Below the pieces are notes generated by a model. That model searched no databases. It was not told the DNA's origin and was given only the letters and a program-made list of their open reading frames with translations. A program made the translations under genes and the position numbers. A DNA stretch of 38,998 nucleotides, from positions 1 through 38,998 of the forward strand of contig JAFLVI010000008.1 in assembly GCA_022508405.1 (NCBI GenBank). The letters are read 5' to 3'. Position 1 is the first letter of the stretch. The number at the start of each line of letters is the position of its first letter. Below are positions 29,858 through 38,525 of this stretch, in pieces. The stretch comes from Clostridiales bacterium (lineage in GTDB: Bacteria; Bacillota; Clostridia; Christensenellales; Pumilibacteraceae).

Positions 29858-30773
29858 CATAAGCGGATTGGAGGTTAAAAAAGAAATCACCAAAGCTTAC
29901 CCGCGCGGTGCGGAGTGCAAGTCCATGCTGTCCGGCTTTGTGCGGTCGTGCATGTCGCTTTCGCTTACCAAAAGCGGCGTGCTGTTACAGCTTGATTGTC
30001 AGACCGATTTTGTGCGCGACTATATTGCTACGGCTATGCGCAACATGCTGAACGTAACGCCCAAAGAGAGCAAGCCCATGCTTGTGTACGACAATGCCGA
30101 AAGCCTGCTTGCTGGGCTCAACATAACGGCGGCGGGCGGCGGATACGAAATGACAGGCATTCCGCAAATGACGGACGAAAACGAATCGGCGTACGTACGC
30201 GGCGTGTTTTTGGGCTGCGGCAGTTTTTCGGCGCACTACTCGGACGGTACGGACGGGCAAAAGGGCGGCGGCGGATATCATTTGGAGTTTTCCGTTTTGA
30301 GCGAGAGCTTCGCGGACGAGATTATGGAACTGCTTAAAAGCCGCGAAGTGTTGGTGCGCAAAATGGAGCGTGCGGACAAATACGTCGTGTACGCCAAGGA
30401 TATAGAAAATGTTAGCAACTGCCTTGCGCTCATGCGGCTGGGTAAGCAGGTGGTAAAGCTAAACGACACCGCGATTGCGCTTTCCATAAAGCGCGACGTA
30501 AACAGGCGCATGAACTGCGACATCGCCAACATGACTAGGACGGCAAACGCGGCGGTGGACGTAATCAACGCCATACAGTATATATCGGACTGCGTAGGGC
30601 TGGACAGCCTGCCGCCAAAGCTGGTCGAAGCGGCGGACGCAAGGCTTAACGCGCCGGAAGCTTCGCTCTATGACATAGCCTTTGAGCTCAACATATCCAA
30701 GTCTGGATTGAAACACAGGTTTGACAGAATAATACAAATAGCACAGCAGTTACAAAAGAATAAAAAAGGTTGA
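29850..30773 (+). CDS. whiA: DNA-binding protein WhiA
   Basis: A 307-residue protein with an N-terminal LAGLIDADG-like domain and C-terminal helix-turn-helix. It affects cell division and sporulation in Gram-positive bacteria. Recognisable blocks are SAYVRGVFLGCGSFSA (about 112-127), YHLEFSVL, and NRRMNCDIANMTRTANAA (about 220-237). The HTH lies near 272-290 (LYDIAFELNISKSGLKHRF). GGGGGA nine bases before the ATG supports the start. It overlaps the PHP gene by 8 bases. RapZ and YvcK, normally encoded between these two genes in Bacillota, are missing here. Confidence 0.93.
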   Translation: MANISGLEVKKEITKAYPRGAECKSMLSGFVRSCMSLSLTKSGVLLQLDCQTDFVRDYIATAMRNMLNVTPKESKPMLVYDNAESLLAGLNITAAGGGYEMTGIPQMTDENESAYVRGVFLGCGSFSAHYSDGTDGQKGGGGYHLEFSVLSESFADEIMELLKSREVLVRKMERADKYVVYAKDIENVSNCLALMRLGKQVVKLNDTAIALSIKRDVNRRMNCDIANMTRTANAAVDVINAIQYISDCVGLDSLPPKLVEAADARLNAPEASLYDIAFELNISKSGLKHRFDRIIQIAQQLQKNKKG

Positions 30774-30813
30774 TTTTTGTAGGATTGATTGTTTAAAGAT
30801 GGGAGAGAAAAGC

Positions 30814-33800
30814 ATGAAGCAATTTGCGCATTTACATGTTCATACGGAGTTTTCTTTGCTTGACGGCGCCGTCCGCACCGACAAGGTTTTCAAGCTGTGC
30901 GACGAACTTAGTATTCCGGCTATTGCCATGACCGATCACGGCAATCTTTACGGAGCGATAGAGTTTTTGAAGGCGGCGGTCAAATACACCGATAAAGACG
31001 CCGACTTTTTGGAGTTTATGAAAGCACGCCGCCCGTTTAAGGTTAAGCCGATTATAGGCTGCGAAGTGTACATGACCGACGATATGAATGTGCGCGAAAA
31101 GGGCGCAAACGGCGCGCCGCCAAAGCTCAACCATTTGGTGTTGCTTGCAAAAAACGAGGTAGGCTATCATAATCTTGTAAAAATCGTTTCGGCGGGTTAC
31201 ACGGAAGGCATGTACTACAAGCCGCGTGTGGACTTTAATCTTATTAAGGCGCACAGCGAAGGGCTTATTGTGCTGTCGGCGTGTCTTGCAGGTGTCATTC
31301 CGCAGGCTATACTTAAAAACAACTTTGCGCTTGCGGACGAGTGGATAAAAAAGTTTAAGGCCGTGTTCGGCGACGATTTTTATGTGGAAATCCAAAACCA
31401 CAACATAGGCGATCAAAAAATCGTACTGCCGCACCTAATGCGGCTTGCCAAGGAAAACGACGTAAAAGTTGTGGCAACCAACGACGCGCACTACCTTACC
31501 AAAGCCGACTCAAAAATGCAAAAGGTACTTATGGCCATTTCCTTCCACTCCGTGTTGGAAGGGGAAGACGACACTGCCGATATGTCGGGCAGTATGTCGG
31601 ACGACAAGTACTTTCCCACCGAAGAGTTTTATATCAAAAATTACGACGAGATGTATGCGGCGTTGCCGTACGAGGACGCGCTTGCCGTCACCCTTGAAAT
31701 AGCCGACAAATGCGACCCGTACTTTATACGCAAGGAGCCGCTTTTGCCGTTGTACACGCCGCCGGACGGCTTGTCGTGCGAAGAATATCTGCGCAAGCTC
31801 ACGTATGACGGACTTAAAGTGCGGTACGGCGAGATAACGGACGAAATAAAAACTCGCGCCGAATACGAGCTGGGAATAATAGAAAGGCTAAAGTTTGTAG
31901 ACTACTTTCTTATAGTGTGGGACTTTATTCACTATGCGGAAAGCAAAGGTATCCCCGTAGGGCTCGGGCGTGGCAGCGGCGCCGGCAGTATTGTTGCGTA
32001 CGCAATGGGCATTACAAAAATCGACCCGCTAAAGTATAACCTTATATTCGAGCGCTTTCTCAATCCCGAGCGCGTCAGCAATCCCGACTTTGATATAGAC
32101 TTTTGCGTGGATCGCCGCGGCGAAGTAATAGACTACGTCACGCAAAAGTACGGGGCAAAAAACGTGTCGCAGATAGCCACATTCGGCACAATGGCGACAA
32201 AGGCGGCAATCAAGGACGTGGGGCGCGTGTTTGACCTGCCGTTTTCCGAGGTCAACAACATAACAAAGATGATTCCGCGCGGGTCGGAAAAGATGCATAT
32301 AAAAGACCTGCTCGGCAGGGGAACGGACAAAGAAGGCAATCCCATTGCGGGCGTTCCCGATCTTATGGCGTTGTACGAAAACGACCCGCAGGCAAGAAGG
32401 GTGCTTGACATGGCGGAAAAGATAGAGGGCATGCCGCGCCAGATAGGCATGCACGCCGCGGGCGTAATCATTTGCCGCGACCCCATAGCCGACCATGTTC
32501 CGCTTGCCAGAACCAACGAGGACGTTGTAGTCACGCAGTACGACATGATAGTGGACGAGGAGCTTGGGCTGCTCAAAATGGACTTTTTGGGTCTTACCAC
32601 GCTGACCGACATAAAAAAAGCGATAGATTATATCAAGCAGCAGCACGGCGTGGATATAGACTTTGTAAAAATCGGTTACGACGATCCCAAGGTATACGAG
32701 CTTATTGGCAGCGGAAATACCGAAGCGGTGTTCCAGCTGGAATCCGGCGGTATGAAAAACTTTATGCGCGAACTTCAGCCCGAGCATCTGGAAGATATAA
32801 TAGCCGGTATTTCGCTATACCGCCCCGGTCCCATGGACGCCATCCCCGACTTTATCAAAAACAAAAAGAACCCCGATAAAATCGCGTATTTACACCCGTC
32901 GTTAAAGTCGATTTTGAGCGTAACGTACGGCGTAATCGTGTATCAGGAACAGGTTATGGACATTGTGCGCACGCTGGGCGGCTATTCCATGGGCGGCGCG
33001 GACAACATTCGCCGCATGATGAGCAAAAAGAAGCATGAGGCAATGGAAGCGGAGCGCAAGGTGTTTATAAACGGCGGCACGGACAAAAAGACGGGCAACA
33101 AAATCATGGGCGCCGTCGCCAACGGAGTGCCTGCGTCTGTTGCAAACGACATTTACGACATGCTCATCAAGTTTGCCAGTTACGGTTTTAACAAGTCGCA
33201 CGCCGCGGCGTACGCGCACGTGGCGTACCAGACCGCATACCTAAAATGCTATTATCCGGTTGAATATTTTACGGCGGTTTTGAACAACCGCATAACCAAG
33301 CTGGACGAGCTTACTCACTATCTTTCGTACATGAAGGAAGCCAAAATTTCCGTTTTGCCGCCCAATATCAACAAGTCAGGCGCGGAATACACTGTGGAAA
33401 ACGGCTGTGTGCGTATAGGCATGGGCGCTATAAAAGGTGTGGGCGTGCCGGTAATAAACAAGATTGTGGAAGAGCGAAACAACGGCGGCGAGTTTCCAGA
33501 CTTTGTGGAGTTTGTGCGCCGCATGGGTATGTCGGACAGCGGCAAAAATCTACTCAACCGAAGAATGGTGGAGTCGCTCATCTACGCGGGCGCGTTTGAC
33601 TGTTTCGGCAAAAAGCGTTCGGTGCTTATTGCAACTTTCCCTGCGGTTATGGAACAGGTGAATAAGGAGCGCGAAGCAAAATTGAGCGGACAGATGTCGT
33701 TTTTTGATGTTGCGCCCGAAATACGCACGGAGTTTAAGTATCCCGATGTGGACGAATATTCGCCGTCCGAAAAGTACAAGCGGGAAAAGGAAGTTGCGGG

Positions 33801-34395
33801 CGTGTATCTTTCCGGACATCCGCTTTCGGCGTATATAGACAGGCTTAAAGCGTTTGGAATAAATACGTCCATGCTAAATCCCGAGTCGGACGAGTGCCCG
33901 CAGGACGGCAGTAAAATCACAATCGGCGGTATGCTGACTTCCACCGTCAACAAAATGACCAAAAAGGGCAACCCCATGGGCACGGCTATACTGGAGGATT
34001 TGTACGGTACGGTGGAAGTAGTGGCGTTTAACAAGACGTACGAACGGCTTAAGCCGCTGTGGATAAAGGACACCGTTGTGGCGGTAACAGGTTCCGTCAG
34101 GTACGGCGATAACGGCGTGTCAATCTTTGTGGACGATATTACACCGTTCAACGAAGGCGACGTCATGCCTAAAAAAATCTGCTGTTATTTTTCGCTGAGT
34201 AACACCGCGCTTATAAACGAAGTGCGCGACATAGTGGGCGCGTACACCGGCAGAGATATAATATACATCAAAAATACTGACGACGGCAAGCTGTACAAGC
34301 TGAGCGAAAACTTTAACGTAAATTCGCTATCCAAGAGCGAGCTTTGTGCGGTTTTGGGCGGCAACAACGTAAAGGAACAGCGCGAAGACCAGTAA
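30814..34395 (+). CDS. dnaE: DNA polymerase III subunit alpha, DnaE type
   Basis: A replicative polymerase; in Bacillota DnaE extends primers before PolC takes over. The 1193-residue protein has an N-terminal PHP domain (HLHVHTEFSLLDG with His6, His8 and His10), the catalytic Asp cluster DFDID at 425-429 in the palm, QIGMHAAGVIIC, and a tandem HhH region. An OB-fold (ITIGGMLTSTVNKMTKKGNPM, written here across about 1034-1054) follows. The start at 30814 is preferred to 30799 because GGGAGA lies seven bases upstream. It is 40 bases after whiA, probably in the same transcript, and upstream of pfkA as in many clostridia. Confidence 0.95.
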   Translation: MKQFAHLHVHTEFSLLDGAVRTDKVFKLCDELSIPAIAMTDHGNLYGAIEFLKAAVKYTDKDADFLEFMKARRPFKVKPIIGCEVYMTDDMNVREKGANGAPPKLNHLVLLAKNEVGYHNLVKIVSAGYTEGMYYKPRVDFNLIKAHSEGLIVLSACLAGVIPQAILKNNFALADEWIKKFKAVFGDDFYVEIQNHNIGDQKIVLPHLMRLAKENDVKVVATNDAHYLTKADSKMQKVLMAISFHSVLEGEDDTADMSGSMSDDKYFPTEEFYIKNYDEMYAALPYEDALAVTLEIADKCDPYFIRKEPLLPLYTPPDGLSCEEYLRKLTYDGLKVRYGEITDEIKTRAEYELGIIERLKFVDYFLIVWDFIHYAESKGIPVGLGRGSGAGSIVAYAMGITKIDPLKYNLIFERFLNPERVSNPDFDIDFCVDRRGEVIDYVTQKYGAKNVSQIATFGTMATKAAIKDVGRVFDLPFSEVNNITKMIPRGSEKMHIKDLLGRGTDKEGNPIAGVPDLMALYENDPQARRVLDMAEKIEGMPRQIGMHAAGVIICRDPIADHVPLARTNEDVVVTQYDMIVDEELGLLKMDFLGLTTLTDIKKAIDYIKQQHGVDIDFVKIGYDDPKVYELIGSGNTEAVFQLESGGMKNFMRELQPEHLEDIIAGISLYRPGPMDAIPDFIKNKKNPDKIAYLHPSLKSILSVTYGVIVYQEQVMDIVRTLGGYSMGGADNIRRMMSKKKHEAMEAERKVFINGGTDKKTGNKIMGAVANGVPASVANDIYDMLIKFASYGFNKSHAAAYAHVAYQTAYLKCYYPVEYFTAVLNNRITKLDELTHYLSYMKEAKISVLPPNINKSGAEYTVENGCVRIGMGAIKGVGVPVINKIVEERNNGGEFPDFVEFVRRMGMSDSGKNLLNRRMVESLIYAGAFDCFGKKRSVLIATFPAVMEQVNKEREAKLSGQMSFFDVAPEIRTEFKYPDVDEYSPSEKYKREKEVAGVYLSGHPLSAYIDRLKAFGINTSMLNPESDECPQDGSKITIGGMLTSTVNKMTKKGNPMGTAILEDLYGTVEVVAFNKTYERLKPLWIKDTVVAVTGSVRYGDNGVSIFVDDITPFNEGDVMPKKICCYFSLSNTALINEVRDIVGAYTGRDIIYIKNTDDGKLYKLSENFNVNSLSKSELCAVLGGNNVKEQREDQ

Positions 34396-34402
34396 AAATC
34401 AT

Positions 34403-34416
34403 TGCAAAATTTTGCA
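34403..34416. promoter_or_regulatory. 14-bp perfect palindrome before the pfkA promoter
   Basis: TGCAAAATTTTGCA lies 44 bases upstream of the pfkA -10 box and just after the dnaE stop. It could be an operator for a dimeric regulator or a weak dnaE transcript end. Confidence 0.35.
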
Positions 34417-34457
34417 TAACAAAATATAAAAAAAGTCTTTATTTTTAGATGTGATTG

Positions 34458-34466
34458 TGGTATAAT
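34458..34466 (+). promoter_or_regulatory. Extended -10 promoter of pfkA
   Basis: TGGTATAAT matches the extended -10 form TGnTATAAT. The -35 region is poor. The predicted start near 34473 gives a 37-nt leader with AAGGAG before the ATG. Confidence 0.75.
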
Positions 34467-34509
34467 ATATAACTGTAAAAAGTTTTTTTCTATCGAAGAA
34501 GGAGCAATT

Positions 34510-35469
34510 ATGAAAAGAATAGCGGTTTTAACAAGCGGCGGCGACGCACCGGGGATGAACGCGGCAATCCGTGCCGTAGTAAGATACGGCATAGGCATGG
34601 GCATGGAAGTCATGGGCGTGGAGCGCGGACTTCAGGGACTTATAGACAATCTGTTCAAGCCCATGGGTATGCGCGACGTTTCGGATATTATTCACCGCGG
34701 CGGCACGGTGCTAAAGACCGCGCGTTGTCCGGAGTTTAAGACCGAAGAAGGTCAGCAAAAGGCGATTAAAAACCTTAGGGCAAACGGCGTGGAAGGGCTT
34801 ATCGTAATAGGCGGCGACGGCTCGTTTATGGGCGCAAAGGCCATGACCGATCACGGCTTCCCGTCAATCGGTATCCCCGGGACTATAGACAACGACCTTG
34901 CGTACACCGATTACACGCTCGGGTTTGACACCGCATGCAACACCATACTTGACGCAATCAACAAGGTGCGCGATACCATGAGCTCGCACGAGCGCGTGTC
35001 GATTATAGAAGTTATGGGCAGAAACTGCGGCGATCTTGCGCTGTATACCGGTCTTTGCGGCGGTGCGGAAGTAATTATAGTGCCCGAACATCCGCTCAGC
35101 ATAGACCAGATTATAGATATTTTAAGCGGCGGCAAGGCGCACGGCAAGACCAGTGGTATTATAGTGCTGGCGGAAGGCGCGGGGCATGCGGACGAACTGA
35201 AGGTTCAGCTTGCGGAGCGCACCGATATGGTTGTAAAGTCCACACGGCTCGGCCACGTCCAGCGCGGCGGCAGCCCGTCCTGCCGCGACAGATATCTCGG
35301 CACATGCTTTGGCGTGCGCGCGGTGGAGCTGCTTAAACAGGGCATAGGCAACCGCATTGTCGGCATAAAAAACAACGAGTTTTACGACATGGACATTGTA
35401 GAAGGCGTTGCCATGAAAAAACAGTTCGACATAGACCTTTACCAAAAGGCGGTTATAGTCGGAAGATAA
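34510..35469 (+). CDS. pfkA: ATP-dependent 6-phosphofructokinase
   Basis: Commits sugar to glycolysis by phosphorylating fructose-6-phosphate with ATP. The 319-residue length is that of bacterial PfkA. Motifs are GGDAPGMNAAIR (about 11-22) and GGDGS (about 102-106) at the ATP site, and TIDNDL with catalytic Asp127 and Asp129. EVMGRNCGDLAL (about 165-176) is the usual substrate-binding block. A Gly at the 102-106 motif fits ATP rather than pyrophosphate dependence. AAGGAG six bases upstream supports the start. fba and gap, further glycolytic genes, lie just downstream on other transcripts. Confidence 0.96.
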   Translation: MKRIAVLTSGGDAPGMNAAIRAVVRYGIGMGMEVMGVERGLQGLIDNLFKPMGMRDVSDIIHRGGTVLKTARCPEFKTEEGQQKAIKNLRANGVEGLIVIGGDGSFMGAKAMTDHGFPSIGIPGTIDNDLAYTDYTLGFDTACNTILDAINKVRDTMSSHERVSIIEVMGRNCGDLALYTGLCGGAEVIIVPEHPLSIDQIIDILSGGKAHGKTSGIIVLAEGAGHADELKVQLAERTDMVVKSTRLGHVQRGGSPSCRDRYLGTCFGVRAVELLKQGIGNRIVGIKNNEFYDMDIVEGVAMKKQFDIDLYQKAVIVGR

Positions 35470-35655
35470 ACGAATTAAGAATTAAGAATGTAGAATGCAG
35501 AATGATAGGTGATTTTGCTTGCTATCATTGTAAAATTCAAAACAACAAAAACGGGTGCTCGATAATGAACACCCGTTGTTTTTTTATGCCTATCAGAAAG
35601 ACTCGGCTTGTTTATCAATCATTCTGCATTCTTAATTCTGCATTCTGCATTCGTT
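35469..35655. mobile_element. 187-bp MITE-like element with 38-bp imperfect terminal inverted repeats
   Basis: The ends 35469-35506 and 35618-35655 are inverse copies at about 32 of 38 positions. Each arm is built from degenerate 7-base units of the form NNAGAAT (TAAGAAT, GTAGAAT, GCAGAAT). The outer ends overlap the stop codons of pfkA and fba. The interior holds the terminator at 35550-35586 and no gene. It could be a non-autonomous mobile repeat or an expanded simple repeat. Confidence 0.5.
35550..35586. terminator. Terminator between pfkA and fba
   Basis: AACGGGTG (35550-35557) pairs with CACCCGTT (35570-35577) around a 12-base loop, followed by G and seven T; A-rich bases lie on the other side. 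Confidence 0.85.
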
Positions 35656-36583
35656 ATGCTTTTCCGGCGCAACCGAGTACGTGCACCAGCTTATGCCTTA
35701 CGCATTCGGTTACAAGCGCTCTGCCGTCGCCAAGATACTGGCGGGGATCGAAGTGCGCGGGGTTTTCGGCAAAGTGCTTTCTTACCGCAGCGGTGAACGC
35801 AAGACGAAGGTCGGAATCGACGTTTATCTTGCACACAGCCATGGACGAAGCTTTTCTGAGCATTTCCTCGGGAATGCCCTTCGCCCCCGGCATTGTGCCG
35901 CCAAAGTCGTTAACCATTTTTACATAGTCGGGGAGTACCGAGCTTGCGCCGTGGAGAACGATAGGGAACTTGGGAAGAAGCTTTTCCACCTTTTCCAAAA
36001 TATCGAAGCGCAGTTTTGCGTCGCCCTTAAACTTGAACGCACCGTGGCTGGTGCCGATGGCGATAGCCAGCGAGTCTACGCCCGTTTTGGCGACAAACTC
36101 TGCGGCTTCCTCGGGGTCGGTATACAGCGCGTCGGACTCGGATACCTTTACGTTGTCTTCCACACCGGCAAGGCGGCCGAGCTCGGCTTCTACCACAACG
36201 CCGTGGTCGTGTGCGTACTGCACTACTTGGGACGTGATTTTAATGTTTTCCGCAAGCGGGTGGGATGACGCGTCTATCATGACGGACGTAAACCCGTTTT
36301 TAATTACTTCCACACAAAGGTCGTAGGAATTGCCGTGATCGAGATGCAAGCAGATAGGCAGTCCCGAATCTTCGCACGCGGCCTGAACCATTTTTATCAA
36401 GTATTTGGGGTTTGCGTACTTGATTGCGCTGGACGACACCTGAAGGATGAGCGGGGCGTTTTCCAATTTTCCCGCTTCCACTATACCCTGTATAGTTTCC
36501 ATGTTGTTGATGTTGAATGCGCCAATGGCGTATCCGCCTTCATAAGCCTTTGCGAACATGTCTTTAGTTGTTACTAACGGCAT
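35654..36583 (-). CDS. fba: Class II fructose-1,6-bisphosphate aldolase
   Basis: Splits fructose-1,6-bisphosphate into dihydroxyacetone phosphate and glyceraldehyde-3-phosphate using zinc. The protein has 309 residues. Catalytic Asp82 and zinc ligand His83 lie in CLHLDHGNS (78-86); further motifs are VEAELG (about 131-136), GTSHGAFK with the second zinc His, and VLHGASS with the third. MPLVTTKDMF is the typical N-terminus. GGAGGT lies 11 bases before the ATG. It faces pfkA tail to tail and the M29 peptidase head to head. Tagatose-bisphosphate aldolases share this fold, but the glycolytic role is most likely. Confidence 0.94.
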   Translation of the reverse strand: MPLVTTKDMFAKAYEGGYAIGAFNINNMETIQGIVEAGKLENAPLILQVSSSAIKYANPKYLIKMVQAACEDSGLPICLHLDHGNSYDLCVEVIKNGFTSVMIDASSHPLAENIKITSQVVQYAHDHGVVVEAELGRLAGVEDNVKVSESDALYTDPEEAAEFVAKTGVDSLAIAIGTSHGAFKFKGDAKLRFDILEKVEKLLPKFPIVLHGASSVLPDYVKMVNDFGGTMPGAKGIPEEMLRKASSMAVCKINVDSDLRLAFTAAVRKHFAENPAHFDPRQYLGDGRALVTECVRHKLVHVLGCAGKA

Positions 36584-36616
36584 AATATGTTGTTACCTCC
36601 AACAATCATTTTTACC

Positions 36617-36625
36617 ATTATAGCA
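36617..36625 (-). promoter_or_regulatory. Extended -10 promoter of fba
   Basis: The minus strand has TGCTATAAT, an extended -10 box. The predicted start is near 36610, 27 bases before the ATG. Confidence 0.65.
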
Positions 36626-36653
36626 TATTACGGAAGAAAAGACTACTGTTTTA

Positions 36654-36682
36654 TTGACTTTTTTTTTAAAAAGAATTACAAT
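36654..36682 (+). promoter_or_regulatory. Promoter of the M29 aminopeptidase operon
   Basis: TTGACT (36654-36659), a 17-base spacer and TACAAT (36677-36682). The predicted start is near 36689, giving a 24-nt leader. Confidence 0.75.
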
Positions 36683-36712
36683 GTTATTGTAGTCACATGG
36701 AGAGAAAACAAT

Positions 36713-37828
36713 ATGAAAGACGAAAGAATGGTAAAGCTGGCGCATAATCTGGTTAATTATTCTATAGCGGCAAAAAAGGGCGATAAGGTGCTTATAGAAG
36801 CGTTTGACGTGCCGTATCCGCTTGTCAACGAGATTATATCCGCCGTGTACGAGGCGGGCGCTTTAGCCTTTGTAACCAACATAGATACACGCGTCAGAGC
36901 AAAGCTGCTTTCGGGCGCGAGCGACGATCAGCTTACGCTTTGGAGCAAGCTGGACGCCGAGGTCATGAAAAACATGGACTGCTATATCGGCCTACGCGGC
37001 GGCAACAACAGTTACGAAAATTCTATTGTTCCGTCCGATCGCATGGATAAATACATGAGCATTTACTCCCATCCCGTCCACCACGAAATAAGGGTAAAAA
37101 AGACCCGTTGGGTTGTGCTGAGATACCCTTCGCCGTCCATGGCTCAGCTTGCCGGAATGTCCACCGAAGAATTTGAGGATCACTACTTTAACGTGTGCAA
37201 TCTGGACTACGGCAAAATGGACAGGGCAATGGACGCGCTTAAAAACCTTATGGACAAGACCGACAAGGTGCGGCTTGTAGCAAAGGACACCGACATAACT
37301 TTTTCCATAAAGGATATTCCCGCCGTAAAATGCTCGGGACACTGCAACATTCCCGACGGCGAAGTGTACACCGCACCGGTAAAAAATTCGGTTAACGGCG
37401 TAATCACGTACAACACGCCCACCGTGTACAACGGTTGCAAATTCGACTGGGTAAAGCTTACTTTTAAGGACGGCAAAATAATAAAAGCGGAAAGCTCCAA
37501 TACCGAAAAGTCGGACGCTATTTTCAATACGGACGACGGCGCGCGGTATGTGGGCGAGTTTGCAATCGGCGTAAATCCTTATATAACGGACGCGATATGC
37601 GATATTCTGTTTGACGAAAAGATTTCCGGCTCCATCCACTTCACCCCCGGTTGCTGCTACGACGACGCGTACAACGGCAATATCTCCGCGGTGCACTGGG
37701 ATCTTGTTCTTCGCCAAACGCCCGAAGTCGGCGGCGGAAAGATTTACTTCGACGACGTGCTCATCCGCGACAACGGCAGGTTTGTAATTAAAGAATTGCT
37801 TGGGTTAAACCCCGAAAATTTAAAGTAA
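36713..37828 (+). CDS. M29-family metallo-aminopeptidase
   Basis: A cytosolic aminopeptidase of the thermophilic-type M29 family (AmpS/PepS), removing N-terminal residues from peptides with two metal ions. The 371-residue protein has the expected metal ligands: Glu in NIPDGEVYTAP, Glu in YVGEFAIGVNP, His in GSIHFTPG and the His/Asp pair in VHWDLV. The start is the ATG at 36713, with GGAGAG eight bases upstream; a longer open frame upstream would include the promoter. A small membrane protein gene follows 19 bases later. Confidence 0.92.
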   Translation: MKDERMVKLAHNLVNYSIAAKKGDKVLIEAFDVPYPLVNEIISAVYEAGALAFVTNIDTRVRAKLLSGASDDQLTLWSKLDAEVMKNMDCYIGLRGGNNSYENSIVPSDRMDKYMSIYSHPVHHEIRVKKTRWVVLRYPSPSMAQLAGMSTEEFEDHYFNVCNLDYGKMDRAMDALKNLMDKTDKVRLVAKDTDITFSIKDIPAVKCSGHCNIPDGEVYTAPVKNSVNGVITYNTPTVYNGCKFDWVKLTFKDGKIIKAESSNTEKSDAIFNTDDGARYVGEFAIGVNPYITDAICDILFDEKISGSIHFTPGCCYDDAYNGNISAVHWDLVLRQTPEVGGGKIYFDDVLIRDNGRFVIKELLGLNPENLK

Positions 37829-37847
37829 ATCGGAGTGTTGTATAACA

Positions 37848-38387
37848 ATGTTTGAACTTAAATATGCAATCACCGAAAGCGACGTCAGAGCGGAAAACAA
37901 AAAGGTATCCGTATTCTACTTTTGGCTGTTTTTTGCTGTTGCCGCCGCCGGTTTGGCCGCAGGAATTGTCGCCGTGGTTTTAAACCCCAAAACGTCCGTA
38001 ATGGTGCTGGGTGTAATAATACTTGTTATGTCCGGTCTGTTAATGGCGATTGCGCTGCTTTTGCTTATTGCGCCCAAAAACATGGTGCACAGCGCGGTTC
38101 AATCGGGCGAAGAAGAACTTAACGTGGTAATAGACAAAAACGGCATTACCGTAAACGAGCAAAACGTTGCGCCGTTTGCCGCCATTACCGATATTAAAAA
38201 CAGAAAGTCTTATATAGCGGCGTACATAGGCAAGGACAAAGTGTTTATCGTAAAAAACCATATCACTTCCGGCGGGGAGTTTTCCGAGCTTTTTTCGTAC
38301 ATGACGGAACGGCAGGGCAGGCTGCTTTTGACCCCGCCCACCGATGCGGTTGAGCGCCAAGACGATACGGCGGTCGACAATAAATAA
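37848..38387 (+). CDS. YcxB-like membrane protein
   Basis: A 179-residue protein with two membrane helices (about 24-46 and 51-75). A cytosolic C-terminal part (VVIDKNGITVNEQNVAPF, then TDIKNRKSYIAAYIGKDKVFIVKN) resembles the YcxB-like, PH-type domain of small Bacillota membrane proteins. Function is unknown. GGAG upstream and the 19-base distance from the M29 gene indicate one operon. The last 20 residues are polar and probably disordered. Confidence 0.65.
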   Translation: MFELKYAITESDVRAENKKVSVFYFWLFFAVAAAGLAAGIVAVVLNPKTSVMVLGVIILVMSGLLMAIALLLLIAPKNMVHSAVQSGEEELNVVIDKNGITVNEQNVAPFAAITDIKNRKSYIAAYIGKDKVFIVKNHITSGGEFSELFSYMTERQGRLLLTPPTDAVERQDDTAVDNK

Positions 38388-38411
38388 TGCTAAAAAAGAT
38401 TTCGCTACCAC

Positions 38412-38440
38412 TTGACGAAAGATAAAAATAGCGATATAAT
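38412..38440 (+). promoter_or_regulatory. Promoter of gap
   Basis: TTGACG (38412-38417), a 17-base spacer and TATAAT (38435-38440). The predicted start is near 38447, giving a 79-nt leader that contains AAGCAA/TTGCTT and CGGC/GCCG inverted repeats. Confidence 0.8.
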
Positions 38441-38525
38441 AATATCGGCTTTAATAGGCCGAAACGCGTAAGCAAAAGCATATTGCTTAAATAAAATAAT
38501 AATTAAAAAATTTCGGAGGAATTTT

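Noticed and set aside
36587..36712. Longer N-terminus for the M29 aminopeptidase
   Set aside because: It includes the promoter boxes and overlaps the fba promoter; the ATG at 36713 has a good ribosome site.
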